Source: Pseudomonas taetrolens (lineage in GTDB: Bacteria > Pseudomonadota > Gammaproteobacteria > Pseudomonadales > Pseudomonadaceae). From it: a stretch of DNA of 64,000 nucleotides. How positions within the stretch are numbered: position 1 is the stretch's first letter; each line of letters starts with the position of its first letter. Under the pieces are notes generated by a model. That model worked only from the letters and a program-made list of their open reading frames with translations. It ran no database searches and was not told the DNA's origin. The stretch lies in assembly GCF_900475285.1 (NCBI RefSeq), contig NZ_LS483370.1:1440001-1504000 (forward strand), read 5' to 3'. This document shows positions 1-9,794 of this stretch, one piece after another. The translations under genes were made by a program, and so were the position numbers.

Positions 1-505
1 TTGCCTTGTCACCCAGCTTGCCGATGGCAACCATGGCTTGAACCGCATAACCCTCGGGGATTTTCAGTTCTTGGTGGGCGCGTTCGTAATCCAGGCCGCT
101 CATGCCATGCGTGTGCCAGCCGCTCAGTTGCGCTTGCAGTGCCAGATGGCCCCAGGCTGCGCCTGTGTCGAAAGCGTTGGTGGGGGACGGTTTTTGCTCG
201 GTCGTGCCCGGCGAGGCGTAGGTGGTTTTCGAGACAATCACCACCAGTGCCGCAGCATGCTGGGCCCAGCCCTGGTTGAACGGCACCAGCAGGCTCAGGT
301 AACGGTCAAAGTCGGGTGTGCCACGCAGGGCGAACAGGAAGCGCCACGGCTGCGAGTTGTAAGCCGATGGGGCCCAGCGAGCGGCTTCGAAAAAGCTCAT
401 CAGTGTCGGCTTGTCGATGGTAGCGTCGGTGAAGGCGCGAGGCGACCAGCGCTGGGTGAATTGCTCATGAATCGTGTGATCGGCAATGCGGGGATTCGCA
501 GACAT
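1..505 (-). CDS. Nitroreductase family protein (C-terminus cut by window edge)
   Basis: The visible N-terminal 168 residues read as an FMN-dependent nitroreductase (NfnB/YdjA-like fold), which reduces nitro compounds or quinones with NAD(P)H. Family signatures are RWSPRAF near residue 20 and WAPSAYNSQPWRF around residues 44-56, the FMN and dimer contact region. Family members are usually about 190-200 residues, so roughly 30 C-terminal residues lie outside the window. The ATG at 503-505 is the first plausible start. The gene is divergent from the YcgN-type gene, with a 167-bp shared upstream region. The physiological substrate cannot be read from the sequence. Confidence 0.85.
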   Translation of the reverse strand, partial: MSANPRIADHTIHEQFTQRWSPRAFTDATIDKPTLMSFFEAARWAPSAYNSQPWRFLFALRGTPDFDRYLSLLVPFNQGWAQHAAALVVIVSKTTYASPGTTEQKPSPTNAFDTGAAWGHLALQAQLSGWHTHGMSGLDYERAHQELKIPEGYAVQAMVAIGKLGDKA

Positions 506-672
506 TCGAGTTTCCTGAATTTGAATTTAACGGTCCATTCCGGCTGTCAAACTACTGTTAAGCCCCCAACGTGACAAGTCTTGTTGCACCGTCAGTCACA
601 AGCGCTTGGCCCACAGGGCCCGGGGTACTAGACTGGCGGCCTTTTCCACTCCCTGATGTTGACGTTTGAGCC

Positions 673-1122
673 ATGGCCGCAAAAGTTGAACCGTTCTGGA
701 TCCGCAAAACCCTCGATCAACTCGATCAAGAGGAATGGGAGTCGCTGTGCGACGGCTGCGGGCTGTGCTGCTTGCAAAAGCTCGAGGATGAAGACGATAA
801 CAGCGTCTACTACACGCGCATTGCCTGCAAATTGCTCGACCTCAAAACCTGCCAGTGCACCGATTATCCGAATCGTCGGGACTCAGTGCCTGACTGCATT
901 CAGCTCTCGCCGGGCAAGGCCGAATCGTTCAAGTGGTTGCCACCGACCTGTGGCTACCGCCTGGTCAGCGAGCGCAAGGATTTGCCGTTGTGGCATCACC
1001 TGGTCTGCGGTGATCCGGACGCTGTGCACCATGAGCGCATCTCACAGTCAGGCCGTATGCTCGCCGAAGGCAGCGTGCCGGAAGAAGACTGGGAAGATCA
1101 TCTGATTTTCCGCGCCGGCTAA
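673..1122 (+). CDS. ycgN: YcgN family cysteine-cluster protein (UPF0260)
   Basis: A 149-residue cytosolic protein with the hallmark cluster C-x2-C-x2-CC at residues 26-33 and further cysteines at the TCQC and CGYR positions. This arrangement suggests metal or Fe-S binding. Length and composition match the UPF0260/YcgN family, which is conserved in gammaproteobacteria but of unknown biochemical role. The ATG at 673 lies close downstream of the nitroreductase promoter region and 23-28 bp of sequence separate the stop from the next gene, so the two are probably co-transcribed. Confidence 0.85.
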   Translation: MAAKVEPFWIRKTLDQLDQEEWESLCDGCGLCCLQKLEDEDDNSVYYTRIACKLLDLKTCQCTDYPNRRDSVPDCIQLSPGKAESFKWLPPTCGYRLVSERKDLPLWHHLVCGDPDAVHHERISQSGRMLAEGSVPEEDWEDHLIFRAG

Positions 1123-1150
1123 AGGCCGAAGCGGTTTCCAAGGAGTGCGT

Positions 1151-2395
1151 ATGCCGCTGCGTTACATATTGCCCAAGGAGATGGGCGCGGGTCTGCTGCT
1201 ATTGATGCTCTGCAGCCCGCTTTGGGCCGCCAAAAAAGTTGATCTGGACTACCACGTTCGACTGTTGCCGCAAAGCAACCAGGCTGAGGTGCGCTTGACC
1301 CTGGCCGAAGGCTCGGCCGTGCGCAGCCTGGATTTCGATCTGGGCGTGCCGGGCAGTTACAGCGATTTCAAGGCCGATGGCACGTGGCAACTCACCCCCG
1401 ACCCGACCCACAGCCGGGGCCTTTGGCACCCGGCACCGGGCAAGGCCCACCTGAGTTATCGCGTGCACTTGAACCCGCCGCGTAAAAAAAACGGCCCTGA
1501 AACGCTGATCACCCCTCACTGGGCCTTGCTGCGCGGTGAGAACCTGGTGCCTGCGGCCAGCCTCGATCAGCAGGACGGCACCGAGTTGGTGGCGCGCCTT
1601 GCATTTGAGCTGCCGACCGGCTGGAAAAGCGTTGAAACAGCCTGGCCACGTATCGGAAAAAACCGCTTCCGGATCGATGATGCCGCGCGCCTGTTTGATC
1701 GGCCCACCGGCTGGGTGCTTGCGGGGAATCTGGGCAGCCGCCGAACGACACTGGGTGAAACTGACGTCACCGTGTCCGCGCCGCAGGGGGAGGGGATGCG
1801 GCGCATGGATGTGCTGACACTGCTGACCTTCGTCTGGCCGCAGGTGCAAGCGGTGTTCCCGCGTAACCCGGCAAAACTGCTGATCGTGGGGGCGGGGAAT
1901 CCCATGTGGAAAGGCAGCGTCGCCACGCGCAACTCGATCTATGTTCACAGTGCCTTGCCGCTGGTGAGCGAGTCCGGTACCAGCCCGTTGTTGCGTGAAC
2001 TGGTGCAGGTGTTCAGCGGCATCAATGAAGCCCCCGGTGACGACTGGATCACAGAAGGGATCAGCGAATACTACGCCATCGAACTCATGCGCCGTGCCGG
2101 CGGCATGAGCGACGAGCGCTATCAAACCCTTCAGCACAAGCTCAGTGCCGCCGGCAAAGGCGTCACCCGTTTGCGTGGCCCGCATGCCAGCCAGGCCATG
2201 GTGGCGCGGGCTGTCACATTGCTTCAGGCCCTCGATCGCGAAATTCGCCTGCAGACCCACAACAAGCGCTCGCTGGACGATGTCAGCCAGGCGCTGATGC
2301 GACTCGACAAGGTCGACACCCCGACCTTTATCCAGCTCAGTGAGAGCGTACTGGGCGGCTCTTCGGACGTCCTGGACAGCCCGCTGTTGCGCTGA
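1151..2395 (+). CDS. Secreted M61-like protein lacking the HExxH metal site
   Basis: This 414-residue protein starts with a cleavable signal peptide (hydrophobic core LLLLMLCSPLWA, cut near residue 27) and should be periplasmic. Layout resembles M61 glycyl-aminopeptidase-like proteins: an N-terminal beta-rich half and a C-terminal helical half with a WxxEGxxEYY motif near residues 299-307. The expected zinc motif HExxH just upstream is replaced by RELVQ (about residues 282-286), so both histidines are missing. I infer a non-catalytic relative, perhaps with a binding or scaffolding role. The ATG at 1151 was chosen because AGGAG at 1141-1145 gives ideal spacing; the in-frame GTG at 1145 overlaps that site. 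Confidence 0.6.
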   Translation: MPLRYILPKEMGAGLLLLMLCSPLWAAKKVDLDYHVRLLPQSNQAEVRLTLAEGSAVRSLDFDLGVPGSYSDFKADGTWQLTPDPTHSRGLWHPAPGKAHLSYRVHLNPPRKKNGPETLITPHWALLRGENLVPAASLDQQDGTELVARLAFELPTGWKSVETAWPRIGKNRFRIDDAARLFDRPTGWVLAGNLGSRRTTLGETDVTVSAPQGEGMRRMDVLTLLTFVWPQVQAVFPRNPAKLLIVGAGNPMWKGSVATRNSIYVHSALPLVSESGTSPLLRELVQVFSGINEAPGDDWITEGISEYYAIELMRRAGGMSDERYQTLQHKLSAAGKGVTRLRGPHASQAMVARAVTLLQALDREIRLQTHNKRSLDDVSQALMRLDKVDTPTFIQLSESVLGGSSDVLDSPLLR

Positions 2396-2454
2396 CGCCT
2401 CACAGCGTGCCCGCGTCGTTCTGAACGTGAGCACGCTCGCGCCCGCTGGCGCAT

Positions 2455-2508
2455 TGTTTACAGCTTCTTTACGCCCCTGCCTCTGTCTCGATCTCGATCC
2501 TTTACGCC
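2455..2508 (+). promoter_or_regulatory. Candidate KdpE-binding region upstream of kdpF
   Basis: Three copies of a T-rich TTTAC element occur 55-110 bp upstream of kdpF (GTTTACAG, CTTTACGCC, CTTTACGCC). The E. coli KdpE site is also a T-rich direct repeat. This is a position and composition argument only; no promoter hexamers are clear. Confidence 0.3.
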
Positions 2509-2563
2509 TGTGTTGCGCACACTCTCCCCACACGCGGCAATTGCCGTTTTGCGGAGAGTTTGC

Positions 2564-2653
2564 ATGGGCGTTCTGGATGGGGTGTCGCTGCTGTTGGCCA
2601 TAGGGCTGTTCATTTATCTGCTGGTTGCGCTGTTGCGCGCAGATCGGAACTAG
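2564..2653 (+). CDS. kdpF: KdpF, small subunit of the K+-transporting ATPase
   Basis: A 29-residue ORF (MGVLDGVSLLLAIGLFIYLL...) consisting of one transmembrane helix with a short basic/polar tail. It sits immediately before kdpA with only 8 bp between them, exactly where KdpF is encoded in other bacteria. KdpF is known to stabilise the KdpABC complex in the inner membrane. A GGAGAG Shine-Dalgarno lies about 5 bp upstream of the ATG. The gene is short enough to be missed by length filters. Size, helix and position make the call secure. Confidence 0.88.
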   Translation: MGVLDGVSLLLAIGLFIYLLVALLRADRN

Positions 2654-2661
2654 GAGCCGCT

Positions 2662-4356
2662 ATGCACAGTTATGATTATGGCTTGATCCTGGCTTTCCTG
2701 GTGTTGGTGCTGCTGCCGGCTCCGTGGCTGGGGCGTTTTTACTACAACGTCATGGAGGGCCGGCGCACCTGGCTGACGCCGTTACTGGGCCCGGTCGAAA
2801 AAGTCTGTTACCGGGTGGCCGGGGTCGACCCGAACACCGAGCAAAGCTGGCAGAAGTACGCCCTGGCCCTGTTGGCCTTTAATCTGGCGGGCTTTGTGCT
2901 GTTGTTCTCGATCCTGTTGTTTCAGCAGTACCTGCCGCTCAACCCTCAGCAGTTGCCGGGTCAGGAGTGGACGCAAGCATTCAACACGGCCGTGAGTTTT
3001 GTCACCAACACCAACTGGCAAAGCTACAGCGGCGAAGCAAGCCTTAGCTATTTCAGCCAAATGGCCGGCTTGACCGTGCAGAACTTTGTCAGCGCCGCCA
3101 CGGGCCTGGCAGTGCTGGTTGCACTGTGCCGTGGTATCAGCCGGCGTTCGGCCCTCACGCTGGGCAATTTCTGGGTCGACATGACCCGTGCCACCCTCTA
3201 TGGCCTGCTGCCCTTGTGCCTGGTTCTGGCGCTGTTGCTGGTGTGGCAGGGCGTGCCACAAACCTTTGTTCACTACGTACAGGCCGTCACTCTGCAAGGC
3301 GCAGAGCAGGTGATCCCGCTTGGCCCGGCGGCCAGCCAGATTGCCATCAAGCAATTGGGCACCAACGGCGGGGGCTTTTTCGGGGTGAACTCAGCGCATC
3401 CGTTCGAGAACCCCACGGCCTGGAGCAACCTGTTCGAGATGGCGTCGATCATCATGATCCCGGCGGCGCTGGTGTTTACCTTCGGCCATTACGTCAAGGA
3501 TCTGCGGCAGAGCAGGGCGATCATCGCCTGCATGCTGCTGCTGTTTTCAATCGGCGGTGCCTGCGCGTTGTATGCCGAACATCAACCCAATCCGGCGCTG
3601 AGCAGTTCGCTGGTTGAACATTCGGCACCCCTGGAAGGCAAGGAAGTGCGCTTTGGTACCACTGGCACAGTACTGTGGACCGAAACCACTACCGCGGCTT
3701 CCAACGGCTCGGTGAATGGCATGCACGACAGCCTCAATCCGCTGACCGGCATGGTGGCGCTGGTCAATATGATGGTCGGCGAGGTGATCTTCGGCGGTGT
3801 CGGAGCCGGGCTTTACGGAATGCTGCTCAACGTCCTGATCGCGGTGTTCCTCGCGGGCCTGATGATCGGTCGAACCCCCGAATACCTGGGTAAAAAACTG
3901 CAAGCCCCGGAGGTCCGGTTATTGGTGGTGACCTTGCTGGTGATGCCGGTGGGGGTATTGGTACTGAGCTCAATTGCCGCCAGTGTGCCGAGTGCCGTGG
4001 CTTCAGTAAGCAATCCTGGCAGCCATGGTTTCAGCCAGTTGCTGTATGCCTTCACCTCGGCCGGAGCCAACAACGGATCGGCATTCGCTGGCCTGAATGC
4101 CAACACACCGTTTTACAACCTGATGCTGGGCCTGGGCATGTTGATCGGCCGTTTCGGCTACATCTTGCCGGTCCTGGCGCTCGCGGGCAGCCTGGCGCTG
4201 AAAAAATCGGCGCCCAGCGGTCAAGACAGTTTCCCGACCCACGGGCCGCTGTTCGTTGCCCTGTTGACCATGACCTTATTGCTGGTAGGCGGCCTGACCT
4301 TTTTGCCGACCCTGGCCTTGGGGCCAATCGCTGAACACCTGACCCCGGGTTTCTGA
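2662..4356 (+). CDS. kdpA: K+-transporting ATPase subunit KdpA
   Basis: A 564-residue polytopic inner-membrane protein, matching KdpA length. KdpA is the potassium channel-like subunit of the high-affinity Kdp pump and carries selectivity-filter loops; glycine-rich segments such as [19 protein letters not shown] near residue 230 and [15 protein letters not shown] near residue 465 are characteristic filter regions. The start is the ATG at 2662 behind TAGGAG, which also contains the kdpF stop. An upstream in-frame start near 2560 would run through kdpF and is rejected. It is the second gene of the kdpFABC operon. Confidence 0.97.
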   Translation: MHSYDYGLILAFLVLVLLPAPWLGRFYYNVMEGRRTWLTPLLGPVEKVCYRVAGVDPNTEQSWQKYALALLAFNLAGFVLLFSILLFQQYLPLNPQQLPGQEWTQAFNTAVSFVTNTNWQSYSGEASLSYFSQMAGLTVQNFVSAATGLAVLVALCRGISRRSALTLGNFWVDMTRATLYGLLPLCLVLALLLVWQGVPQTFVHYVQAVTLQGAEQVIPLGPAASQIAIKQLGTNGGGFFGVNSAHPFENPTAWSNLFEMASIIMIPAALVFTFGHYVKDLRQSRAIIACMLLLFSIGGACALYAEHQPNPALSSSLVEHSAPLEGKEVRFGTTGTVLWTETTTAASNGSVNGMHDSLNPLTGMVALVNMMVGEVIFGGVGAGLYGMLLNVLIAVFLAGLMIGRTPEYLGKKLQAPEVRLLVVTLLVMPVGVLVLSSIAASVPSAVASVSNPGSHGFSQLLYAFTSAGANNGSAFAGLNANTPFYNLMLGLGMLIGRFGYILPVLALAGSLALKKSAPSGQDSFPTHGPLFVALLTMTLLLVGGLTFLPTLALGPIAEHLTPGF

Positions 4357-4363
4357 GGAGACG

Positions 4364-6439
4364 ATGATGACAATGCCTGCACCTGTTTCAAGTGTGACTC
4401 CGGCGCCTGAGTCCAAACTCCATGAGTCACCGAAAACCGCATTTGCCGACCTCTGGCGCCCAGCGTTACTGAGTGCGTTCGTCAAGCTTGACCCGCGTCA
4501 GCTCAAGCGATCGCCGGTGATGCTGGTGGTTGAACTGACGGCTGTGTTCACTACTGTCCTGTGCGTGATGCCAGCGCCTGAAGTCCCCACAGGCGTCGCG
4601 CTGCAAATCGCCTTGTGGCTGTGGTTCACCGTGTTGTTTGCCAACTTTGCCGAAGCCTTGGCCGAGGGCCGGGGCAAAGCCCGGGCCGACAGCCTCAAGG
4701 CTGGCAGCGTGGGCTTGAGTGCGCGGCGGCGAACCGCCGGGGGCAGCTTTGAGGTGGTCCCCGCAACGCGTCTGCGCAAAGGTGATGTGGTGCGCGTCGA
4801 GGCGGGGGAGATGATCCCCGGGGATGGTGAGGTGATCGAAGGGATTGCCGCCGTGAACGAAGCCGCGATTACGGGCGAGTCGGCGCCAGTGATTCGCGAA
4901 TCGGGCGGCGACCGCTCGGCGGTGACCGGCAATACACGGCTGGTGTCGGACTGGTTGTTGGTGCAAATCAGCAGCAACCCTGGCGAGTCGACGCTGGACC
5001 GCATGATTGCGCTGGTTGAAGGCGCCAAACGCCAGAAAACCCCCAACGAAGTGGCGCTGGATATCCTGCTGATCGGCTTGACCCTGATCTTCCTGATCGT
5101 GGTCGTGACCTTGCAGCCCTTCGCTTACTTTGCCGGCGGCAGCCTGCCGCTGGTGTTTTTGGTGGCGCTGCTGGTGACGCTGATTCCAACCACCATCGGC
5201 GGGTTGTTGTCGGCGATCGGGATTGCCGGCATGGACCGTCTGGTGCGCTTGAACGTCATCGCCAAGTCCGGGCGTGCCGTCGAGGCCGCTGGCGATGTGC
5301 ATGTGCTGTTGCTGGACAAGACCGGCACCATCACTTTCGGCAACCGGCGCTGCACCGCGCTGTATGCCGCTCCCGGGGTCACCGCCTCTGAGTTGGCTGA
5401 AGGTGCGCTGCGGGCTTCGCTGGCGGATGAGACGGCCGAAGGCAAGTCGATTGTCGAGTTTATCCGCGCCCAGGGGCATTGGTCGGAGCCGGCCGCCGCG
5501 GAATTTGACGCGGTGCCGTTTACCGCTGAAACACGCTTGTCAGGTATTGATTATCAGGGACGGACCTACCGCAAAGGGGCCGTGGATTCAGTGCTGGCCT
5601 TTATCGGTCTGCAACGCAGCGAAGTCCTTCCGGCGTTATCGCGGGAAATCGACAGCATTGCCCAAAGTGGCGGCACCCCCTTGCTGGTGTGTGTCCAGGG
5701 CCGCCTGTTGGGCGCGATTCACCTCAAGGACGTGGTCAAGCCCGGTATTCGCGAACGCTTTGCCGAGTTGCGCAAGCTGGGAATCCGTACCGTGATGGTG
5801 ACGGGTGACAACCCGTTGACCGCCGCTGCCATCGCCGCCGAAGCCGGAGTCGATGACGTGCTGGCCGAAGCCACGCCCGAGAAAAAACTGGCGCGCATTC
5901 GGCACGAACAGAACGATGGCCGTTTGGTTGCCATGTGTGGCGACGGCGCCAATGACGCGCCGGCACTGGCTCAGGCGGATGTCGGCATGGCGATGAACGA
6001 TGGTACCCAGGCGGCGCGCGAAGCGGCCAACATGGTTGATCTCGACAGTGACCCGACCAAGCTGCTGGATGTGGTGCAAATCGGCAAGGAACTGCTGGTC
6101 ACCCGGGGCGCGTTGACCACGTTTTCGATTGCCAATGATGTGGCCAAATATTTTGCGATCCTGCCCGCCTTGTTCGCCTCGATCTATCCGCAATTGGGTG
6201 TACTCAACGTGATGCACTTGAGCAGCCCGCAAAGCGCAATCCTGTCGGCCATTGTGTTCAACGCCCTGATCATCGTGGTGCTGATCCCGCTGGCGCTGCG
6301 CGGGGTACGGGTCCAGGCGGCGAGCGCGGCGCAGTTGCTGCGGCGCAACCTGCTGATCTATGGCGTGGGTGGGCTGGTGGTGCCCTTTGCAGGCATCAAG
6401 TTGATCGACATGCTGCTCACGGCGCTGCACCTGGTTTAA
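4364..6439 (+). CDS. kdpB: K+-transporting ATPase ATP-binding subunit KdpB
   Basis: A 691-residue P-type ATPase that energises K+ uptake through KdpA. Visible landmarks in order: N-terminal membrane helices, the actuator TGES motif at residues 170-173, the phosphorylation motif DKTGT starting at D318, and the hinge GDGAND near residue 525, followed by C-terminal helices. It lies 7 bp after kdpA. The start is ambiguous between ATGs at 4364, 4367 and 4373; GAGGAG at 4355-4360 best fits 4367. All catalytic motifs are intact. Confidence 0.97.
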   Translation: MMTMPAPVSSVTPAPESKLHESPKTAFADLWRPALLSAFVKLDPRQLKRSPVMLVVELTAVFTTVLCVMPAPEVPTGVALQIALWLWFTVLFANFAEALAEGRGKARADSLKAGSVGLSARRRTAGGSFEVVPATRLRKGDVVRVEAGEMIPGDGEVIEGIAAVNEAAITGESAPVIRESGGDRSAVTGNTRLVSDWLLVQISSNPGESTLDRMIALVEGAKRQKTPNEVALDILLIGLTLIFLIVVVTLQPFAYFAGGSLPLVFLVALLVTLIPTTIGGLLSAIGIAGMDRLVRLNVIAKSGRAVEAAGDVHVLLLDKTGTITFGNRRCTALYAAPGVTASELAEGALRASLADETAEGKSIVEFIRAQGHWSEPAAAEFDAVPFTAETRLSGIDYQGRTYRKGAVDSVLAFIGLQRSEVLPALSREIDSIAQSGGTPLLVCVQGRLLGAIHLKDVVKPGIRERFAELRKLGIRTVMVTGDNPLTAAAIAAEAGVDDVLAEATPEKKLARIRHEQNDGRLVAMCGDGANDAPALAQADVGMAMNDGTQAAREAANMVDLDSDPTKLLDVVQIGKELLVTRGALTTFSIANDVAKYFAILPALFASIYPQLGVLNVMHLSSPQSAILSAIVFNALIIVVLIPLALRGVRVQAASAAQLLRRNLLIYGVGGLVVPFAGIKLIDMLLTALHLV

Positions 6440-6458
6440 ACCTCTGGAGGTAAACATC

Positions 6459-7010
6459 ATGGCTACTTTGTTTCGTCCGGCCCTGTGCCTGATGCTGTTG
6501 ATGACCGCGATCACGGGTGTGATTTATCCACTGAGCGTTACCGCCATTGCGCAATTGGCGTTCCCGGAACAGGCCAATGGCAGTCTGGTGCGCGATGCCG
6601 GCGGGACGGTCAACGGTTCCGCGCTGATAGCCCAGTCTTTTACCGGAGAGGCATGGTTCCACCCACGCCCGTCGGCAGGCGCCTTCGCCACTGTTTCCAG
6701 TGCCGCCAGCAACCTGGCCCCGAGCAACCCGGCCCTGGCGACGCGGATCAAGGACAGCGCCGCCGAATGGGCGGTGCCGGGCCAAGGGCCGGTACCGCTG
6801 GCGATGCTGACCACTTCCGGCAGCGGACTGGACCCGCACTTGCCACCAGAGGCAATACGCTATCAACTAGCCCGTGTGGCGACGGCCCGAGGTCTGCCGC
6901 TGCAAGCGCTGGAGCAGTTGCTGCAACGTCACATCGAGCAGCCGCTGGTGGGCCCGCCGGTGGTGAACGTATTACTGCTCAACCAGGCTCTGGCGCAGCT
7001 GGAAAAATGA
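6459..7010 (+). CDS. kdpC: K+-transporting ATPase subunit KdpC
   Basis: A 183-residue protein with one N-terminal membrane helix and a periplasmic domain, the normal KdpC plan. Family segments include GSALIAQSF followed by WFHPRPSA near residues 50-70 and an [11 protein letters not shown] motif near residue 125. KdpC holds the KdpAB complex together and enhances ATP binding. A clear CTGGAGG Shine-Dalgarno sits upstream of the ATG. It is the last structural gene of the pump; a hairpin separates it from kdpD. Confidence 0.96.
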   Translation: MATLFRPALCLMLLMTAITGVIYPLSVTAIAQLAFPEQANGSLVRDAGGTVNGSALIAQSFTGEAWFHPRPSAGAFATVSSAASNLAPSNPALATRIKDSAAEWAVPGQGPVPLAMLTTSGSGLDPHLPPEAIRYQLARVATARGLPLQALEQLLQRHIEQPLVGPPVVNVLLLNQALAQLEK

Positions 7011-7015
7011 AACAG

Positions 7016-7046
7016 TGCAGCGGCCGCGCTTTGCTTGACCGCTGCA
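7016..7046 (+). other. Hairpin between kdpC and kdpD
   Basis: TGCAGCGG at 7016-7023 and CCGCTGCA at 7039-7046 form a perfect 8-bp stem with a 15-nt loop, six bases after the kdpC stop. No U-tract follows, so it is not a standard terminator. It could be an mRNA stability or attenuation element that sets kdpDE expression relative to kdpFABC. Confidence 0.4.
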
Positions 7047-7091
7047 ACGGATTGCGAACGGCAAGTTTTATCCACGTGAATAGGTAACGAC

Positions 7092-9758
7092 ATGACAGAT
7101 TCCGGTCGCGCCGATGCGCTGCTAGCTGATTTGCCACGGGCAGGACGTGGACGGCTTAAGGTGTTCCTGGGTGCGGCCCCCGGCGTAGGCAAAACCTACG
7201 CCATGCTTCAGGCCGCTCACACCCAGGTTCGGCAAGGGCTGGCGGTGCTGGTGGGAGTGGTCGAAACCCACGGCCGTGCCGAGACTCAGGCGCTGCTCAA
7301 CGGTCTGGCACAACAGCCCTTGCTGCGCTCTGAGTATCGCGGGGTGCAACTCGAGGAAATGGACCTCGATGGTCTGCTGCAAGCCTGTCCCGGACTGGTG
7401 TTGGTGGACGAACTGGCCCACAGCAACGCGCCCGGCAGTCGACATGCCAAGCGCTGGCAGGATGTGCAGGAGTTATTGGCCGCCGGGATCGATGTTTACA
7501 CCACGGTCAACGTCCAGCACCTGGAAAGCCTCAACGATCAGGTGCGCGGCATCACCGGGGTGCAAGTGCGTGAAACCCTGCCGGACTGGATCGTGCAGGA
7601 AGCCTACGAATTGCTGTTGATCGACCTGCCTCCGCGCGAATTGCTGGAGCGCTTGCGCGAAGGCAAGGTCTACGTGCCAGAGCAGGCACGGGCGGCGATC
7701 GATGCGTTCTTTACCCAGACCAACCTCAACGCCCTGCGCGAACTGGCGATGCAGACGGCTGCGGTGTATGTCGACGATGAACTGGACAAAGGCTATCGCC
7801 AGCTCGGTCAGGCAGCGCCTGCATTGCGCGGCCGGCTGCTGGTGGGCGTGGATGGCGACATACATGCCGAGCGCCTGGTACGCCACGCCAGCCGGGTCGC
7901 AGAGCGACGGCATTTGCCCTGGAGTCTGGTGCACGTCGACAACGGCACCGTACGTGACGAGCAATCGCGTCTGCGCTTGCAAAGTGCTCAACAATTGGCT
8001 GAACGCCTGGGCGGCGAGGTGGTGCTGCTGCGCGCCGGGGAAGTGGCGAAAACCCTGATTCAGCACGCGGCGGAACGACGCGCCAGTTTGCTGTTGGTCG
8101 GGCAGTCGCGTCCCGGGTGGCGGCGCCGGCTATTCGGTGGCGGGCTGGCCGTACGATTGCTGCGAGATGCCCATGGCCTGGAAATCAACGTACTCGATCA
8201 GGAGCCGACACCCGAGGTCAAACCGGGTCGTGGCGAGCGGTCATGGGTGTGGTTTGACTATGGGTTGGCGCTGCTCGCCACGGTCCTGGCCAGTGCATTG
8301 GCCTGGGGCGTCTCCAGTGTGCTGGCCTTGCCCAATATTTCGTTGGTGTTTCTGGCCGCCGTATTGCTGGTGGCCGTGCGCAGCAGTCCCGGACCGTCGC
8401 TGGCCTGTGCGGCATTGTCATTTCTGGCCTACGACTTTCTGTTTATCCCGCCCAACTTCTCGTTCAGCATCCAGCGTGAAGAAGATGTGCTGACACTGCT
8501 GTTCTTCCTGCTGATGGCGGCCTTGACCGGAAAGCTTGCTGCTCGACAGCGCCGGCAGTTGCAGGCATTGCGAGAGACGCAACAGGAAACCACCGAGCTG
8601 CTCGACCTGTCGCGCAAACTCACGGCGGCCACTGATCGTCAGGCGGTGATCAACGCTGCCAGTCAGCATTTGAGTGCCTGGAAAGAGCTCAGCGTGTGTT
8701 TGCTCAATCGCGACAGCAGCGGTAACTGGAGTACCGAAACCGGTGGCCCCCTCCAGTTCAGCGAAACCGAGCGGGCTGCAGCGGACTGGGCCTGGGCACA
8801 CGATCAGTCGGCAGGGATGGGTACCGGAACGTTGCCCGCAGGTCGCTGGTGGTGGTGGCCCTTGAGCGTGGACGGCGGGCCGCTGGGCCTGCTCGGCGTG
8901 CGCGCCCGGGAAGGGCAGACGTTGAGCGGCCAGCGTCGGCGCTTGCTGATGGCGCTCAGTCAACCGCTGGCGCAGGCCCTGGCCCGCGCCCGTCTGGCCC
9001 AGGACCTTGAAGCCGCGCGCTTGCATGGCGAAACCGAGCAGTTGCGCAGTGCCTTGCTGGCCTCGGTGTCCCATGATTTACGTACGCCTCTGACCAGCAT
9101 GCGCGGCAGTATCGACACCCTGCTGGCCTTGGGTGAGGCCGTTCCGCTGGAGGACCGCCGTGAATTGCTCGAAGGCACCCGCGACGAAGCCGAGCGTCTG
9201 GATCGCTATATCCAGAACTTGCTGGACATGACACGTCTGGGCCACGGCGCGCTGAAGCTGGCACGCGACTGGGTGTCGCCGGCCGACATTGCAGGCAGCG
9301 CCCTGAATCGCTTGCGAGCGGTGCTGGCGCCGCTTCAGGTGCAGGTCGATGTCCCCGCGCAATTACCGTTGCTGCATGTGCATGCGGCGCTGATCGAGCA
9401 GGCGCTGGTCAATGTACTGGAGAATGCGGCGCGCTTTTCGCCGCCCCACGGGCAATTGCAATTGAGCGCCGGTACCGCAGCGGGCGAGCTATGGTTTGCC
9501 GTGAGCGATCAGGGGCCGGGGATTCCCGAGCAAGAGCGCAGCAAGATTTTTGACATGTTCTACACCGCAGCCCGAGGGGATCGCGGGGGCCATGGCACTG
9601 GTCTGGGCCTGGCGATTTGCCAGGGCATGGTGGGCGCCCATGGCGGGCGAATCAGCGTGGGCGAAGGGATTGCCGGTCAAGGCACCTGCATCACGTTTCA
9701 TTTGCCACTACGTGAGCAGCCCGAGCCTTACCGTGAAGAGTCAGAACATGAAGGCTGA
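7092..9758 (+). CDS. kdpD: Osmosensitive K+ channel sensor histidine kinase KdpD
   Basis: An 888-residue kinase with the full KdpD architecture. The N-terminal KdpD domain has a Walker A GAAPGVGKT at residues 27-35; a USP-like domain follows, then four closely spaced membrane helices around residues 390-480, a GAF-like region, the phospho-acceptor H box SVSHDLRTP (His about 661), and a HATPase domain with DQGPGIP and GTGLGLAI motifs near the C-terminus. It senses low K+ or osmotic stress and phosphorylates KdpE. AGGTAACGAC precedes the ATG; kdpE follows after 36 bp. Confidence 0.96.
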   Translation: MTDSGRADALLADLPRAGRGRLKVFLGAAPGVGKTYAMLQAAHTQVRQGLAVLVGVVETHGRAETQALLNGLAQQPLLRSEYRGVQLEEMDLDGLLQACPGLVLVDELAHSNAPGSRHAKRWQDVQELLAAGIDVYTTVNVQHLESLNDQVRGITGVQVRETLPDWIVQEAYELLLIDLPPRELLERLREGKVYVPEQARAAIDAFFTQTNLNALRELAMQTAAVYVDDELDKGYRQLGQAAPALRGRLLVGVDGDIHAERLVRHASRVAERRHLPWSLVHVDNGTVRDEQSRLRLQSAQQLAERLGGEVVLLRAGEVAKTLIQHAAERRASLLLVGQSRPGWRRRLFGGGLAVRLLRDAHGLEINVLDQEPTPEVKPGRGERSWVWFDYGLALLATVLASALAWGVSSVLALPNISLVFLAAVLLVAVRSSPGPSLACAALSFLAYDFLFIPPNFSFSIQREEDVLTLLFFLLMAALTGKLAARQRRQLQALRETQQETTELLDLSRKLTAATDRQAVINAASQHLSAWKELSVCLLNRDSSGNWSTETGGPLQFSETERAAADWAWAHDQSAGMGTGTLPAGRWWWWPLSVDGGPLGLLGVRAREGQTLSGQRRRLLMALSQPLAQALARARLAQDLEAARLHGETEQLRSALLASVSHDLRTPLTSMRGSIDTLLALGEAVPLEDRRELLEGTRDEAERLDRYIQNLLDMTRLGHGALKLARDWVSPADIAGSALNRLRAVLAPLQVQVDVPAQLPLLHVHAALIEQALVNVLENAARFSPPHGQLQLSAGTAAGELWFAVSDQGPGIPEQERSKIFDMFYTAARGDRGGHGTGLGLAICQGMVGAHGGRISVGEGIAGQGTCITFHLPLREQPEPYREESEHEG

Positions 9759-9794
9759 TACTCTACGGCCATTCTTTTCTCGCGATGAAATGCC

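Noticed and set aside
1145..1150. GTG start two codons upstream for the M61-like gene
   Set aside because: It overlaps the AGGAG ribosome site that serves ATG 1151.
1199..2533. Long open frame (444 codons) on the minus strand over the M61-like gene
   Set aside because: Antisense to a gene with signal peptide and ribosome site; composition (Gln/Arg/His-rich) is typical of frame shadows in high-GC DNA.
4466..5479. 337-codon minus-strand frame opposite kdpB
   Set aside because: kdpB motifs are unmistakable on the plus strand; the shadow has no domain or ribosome site.
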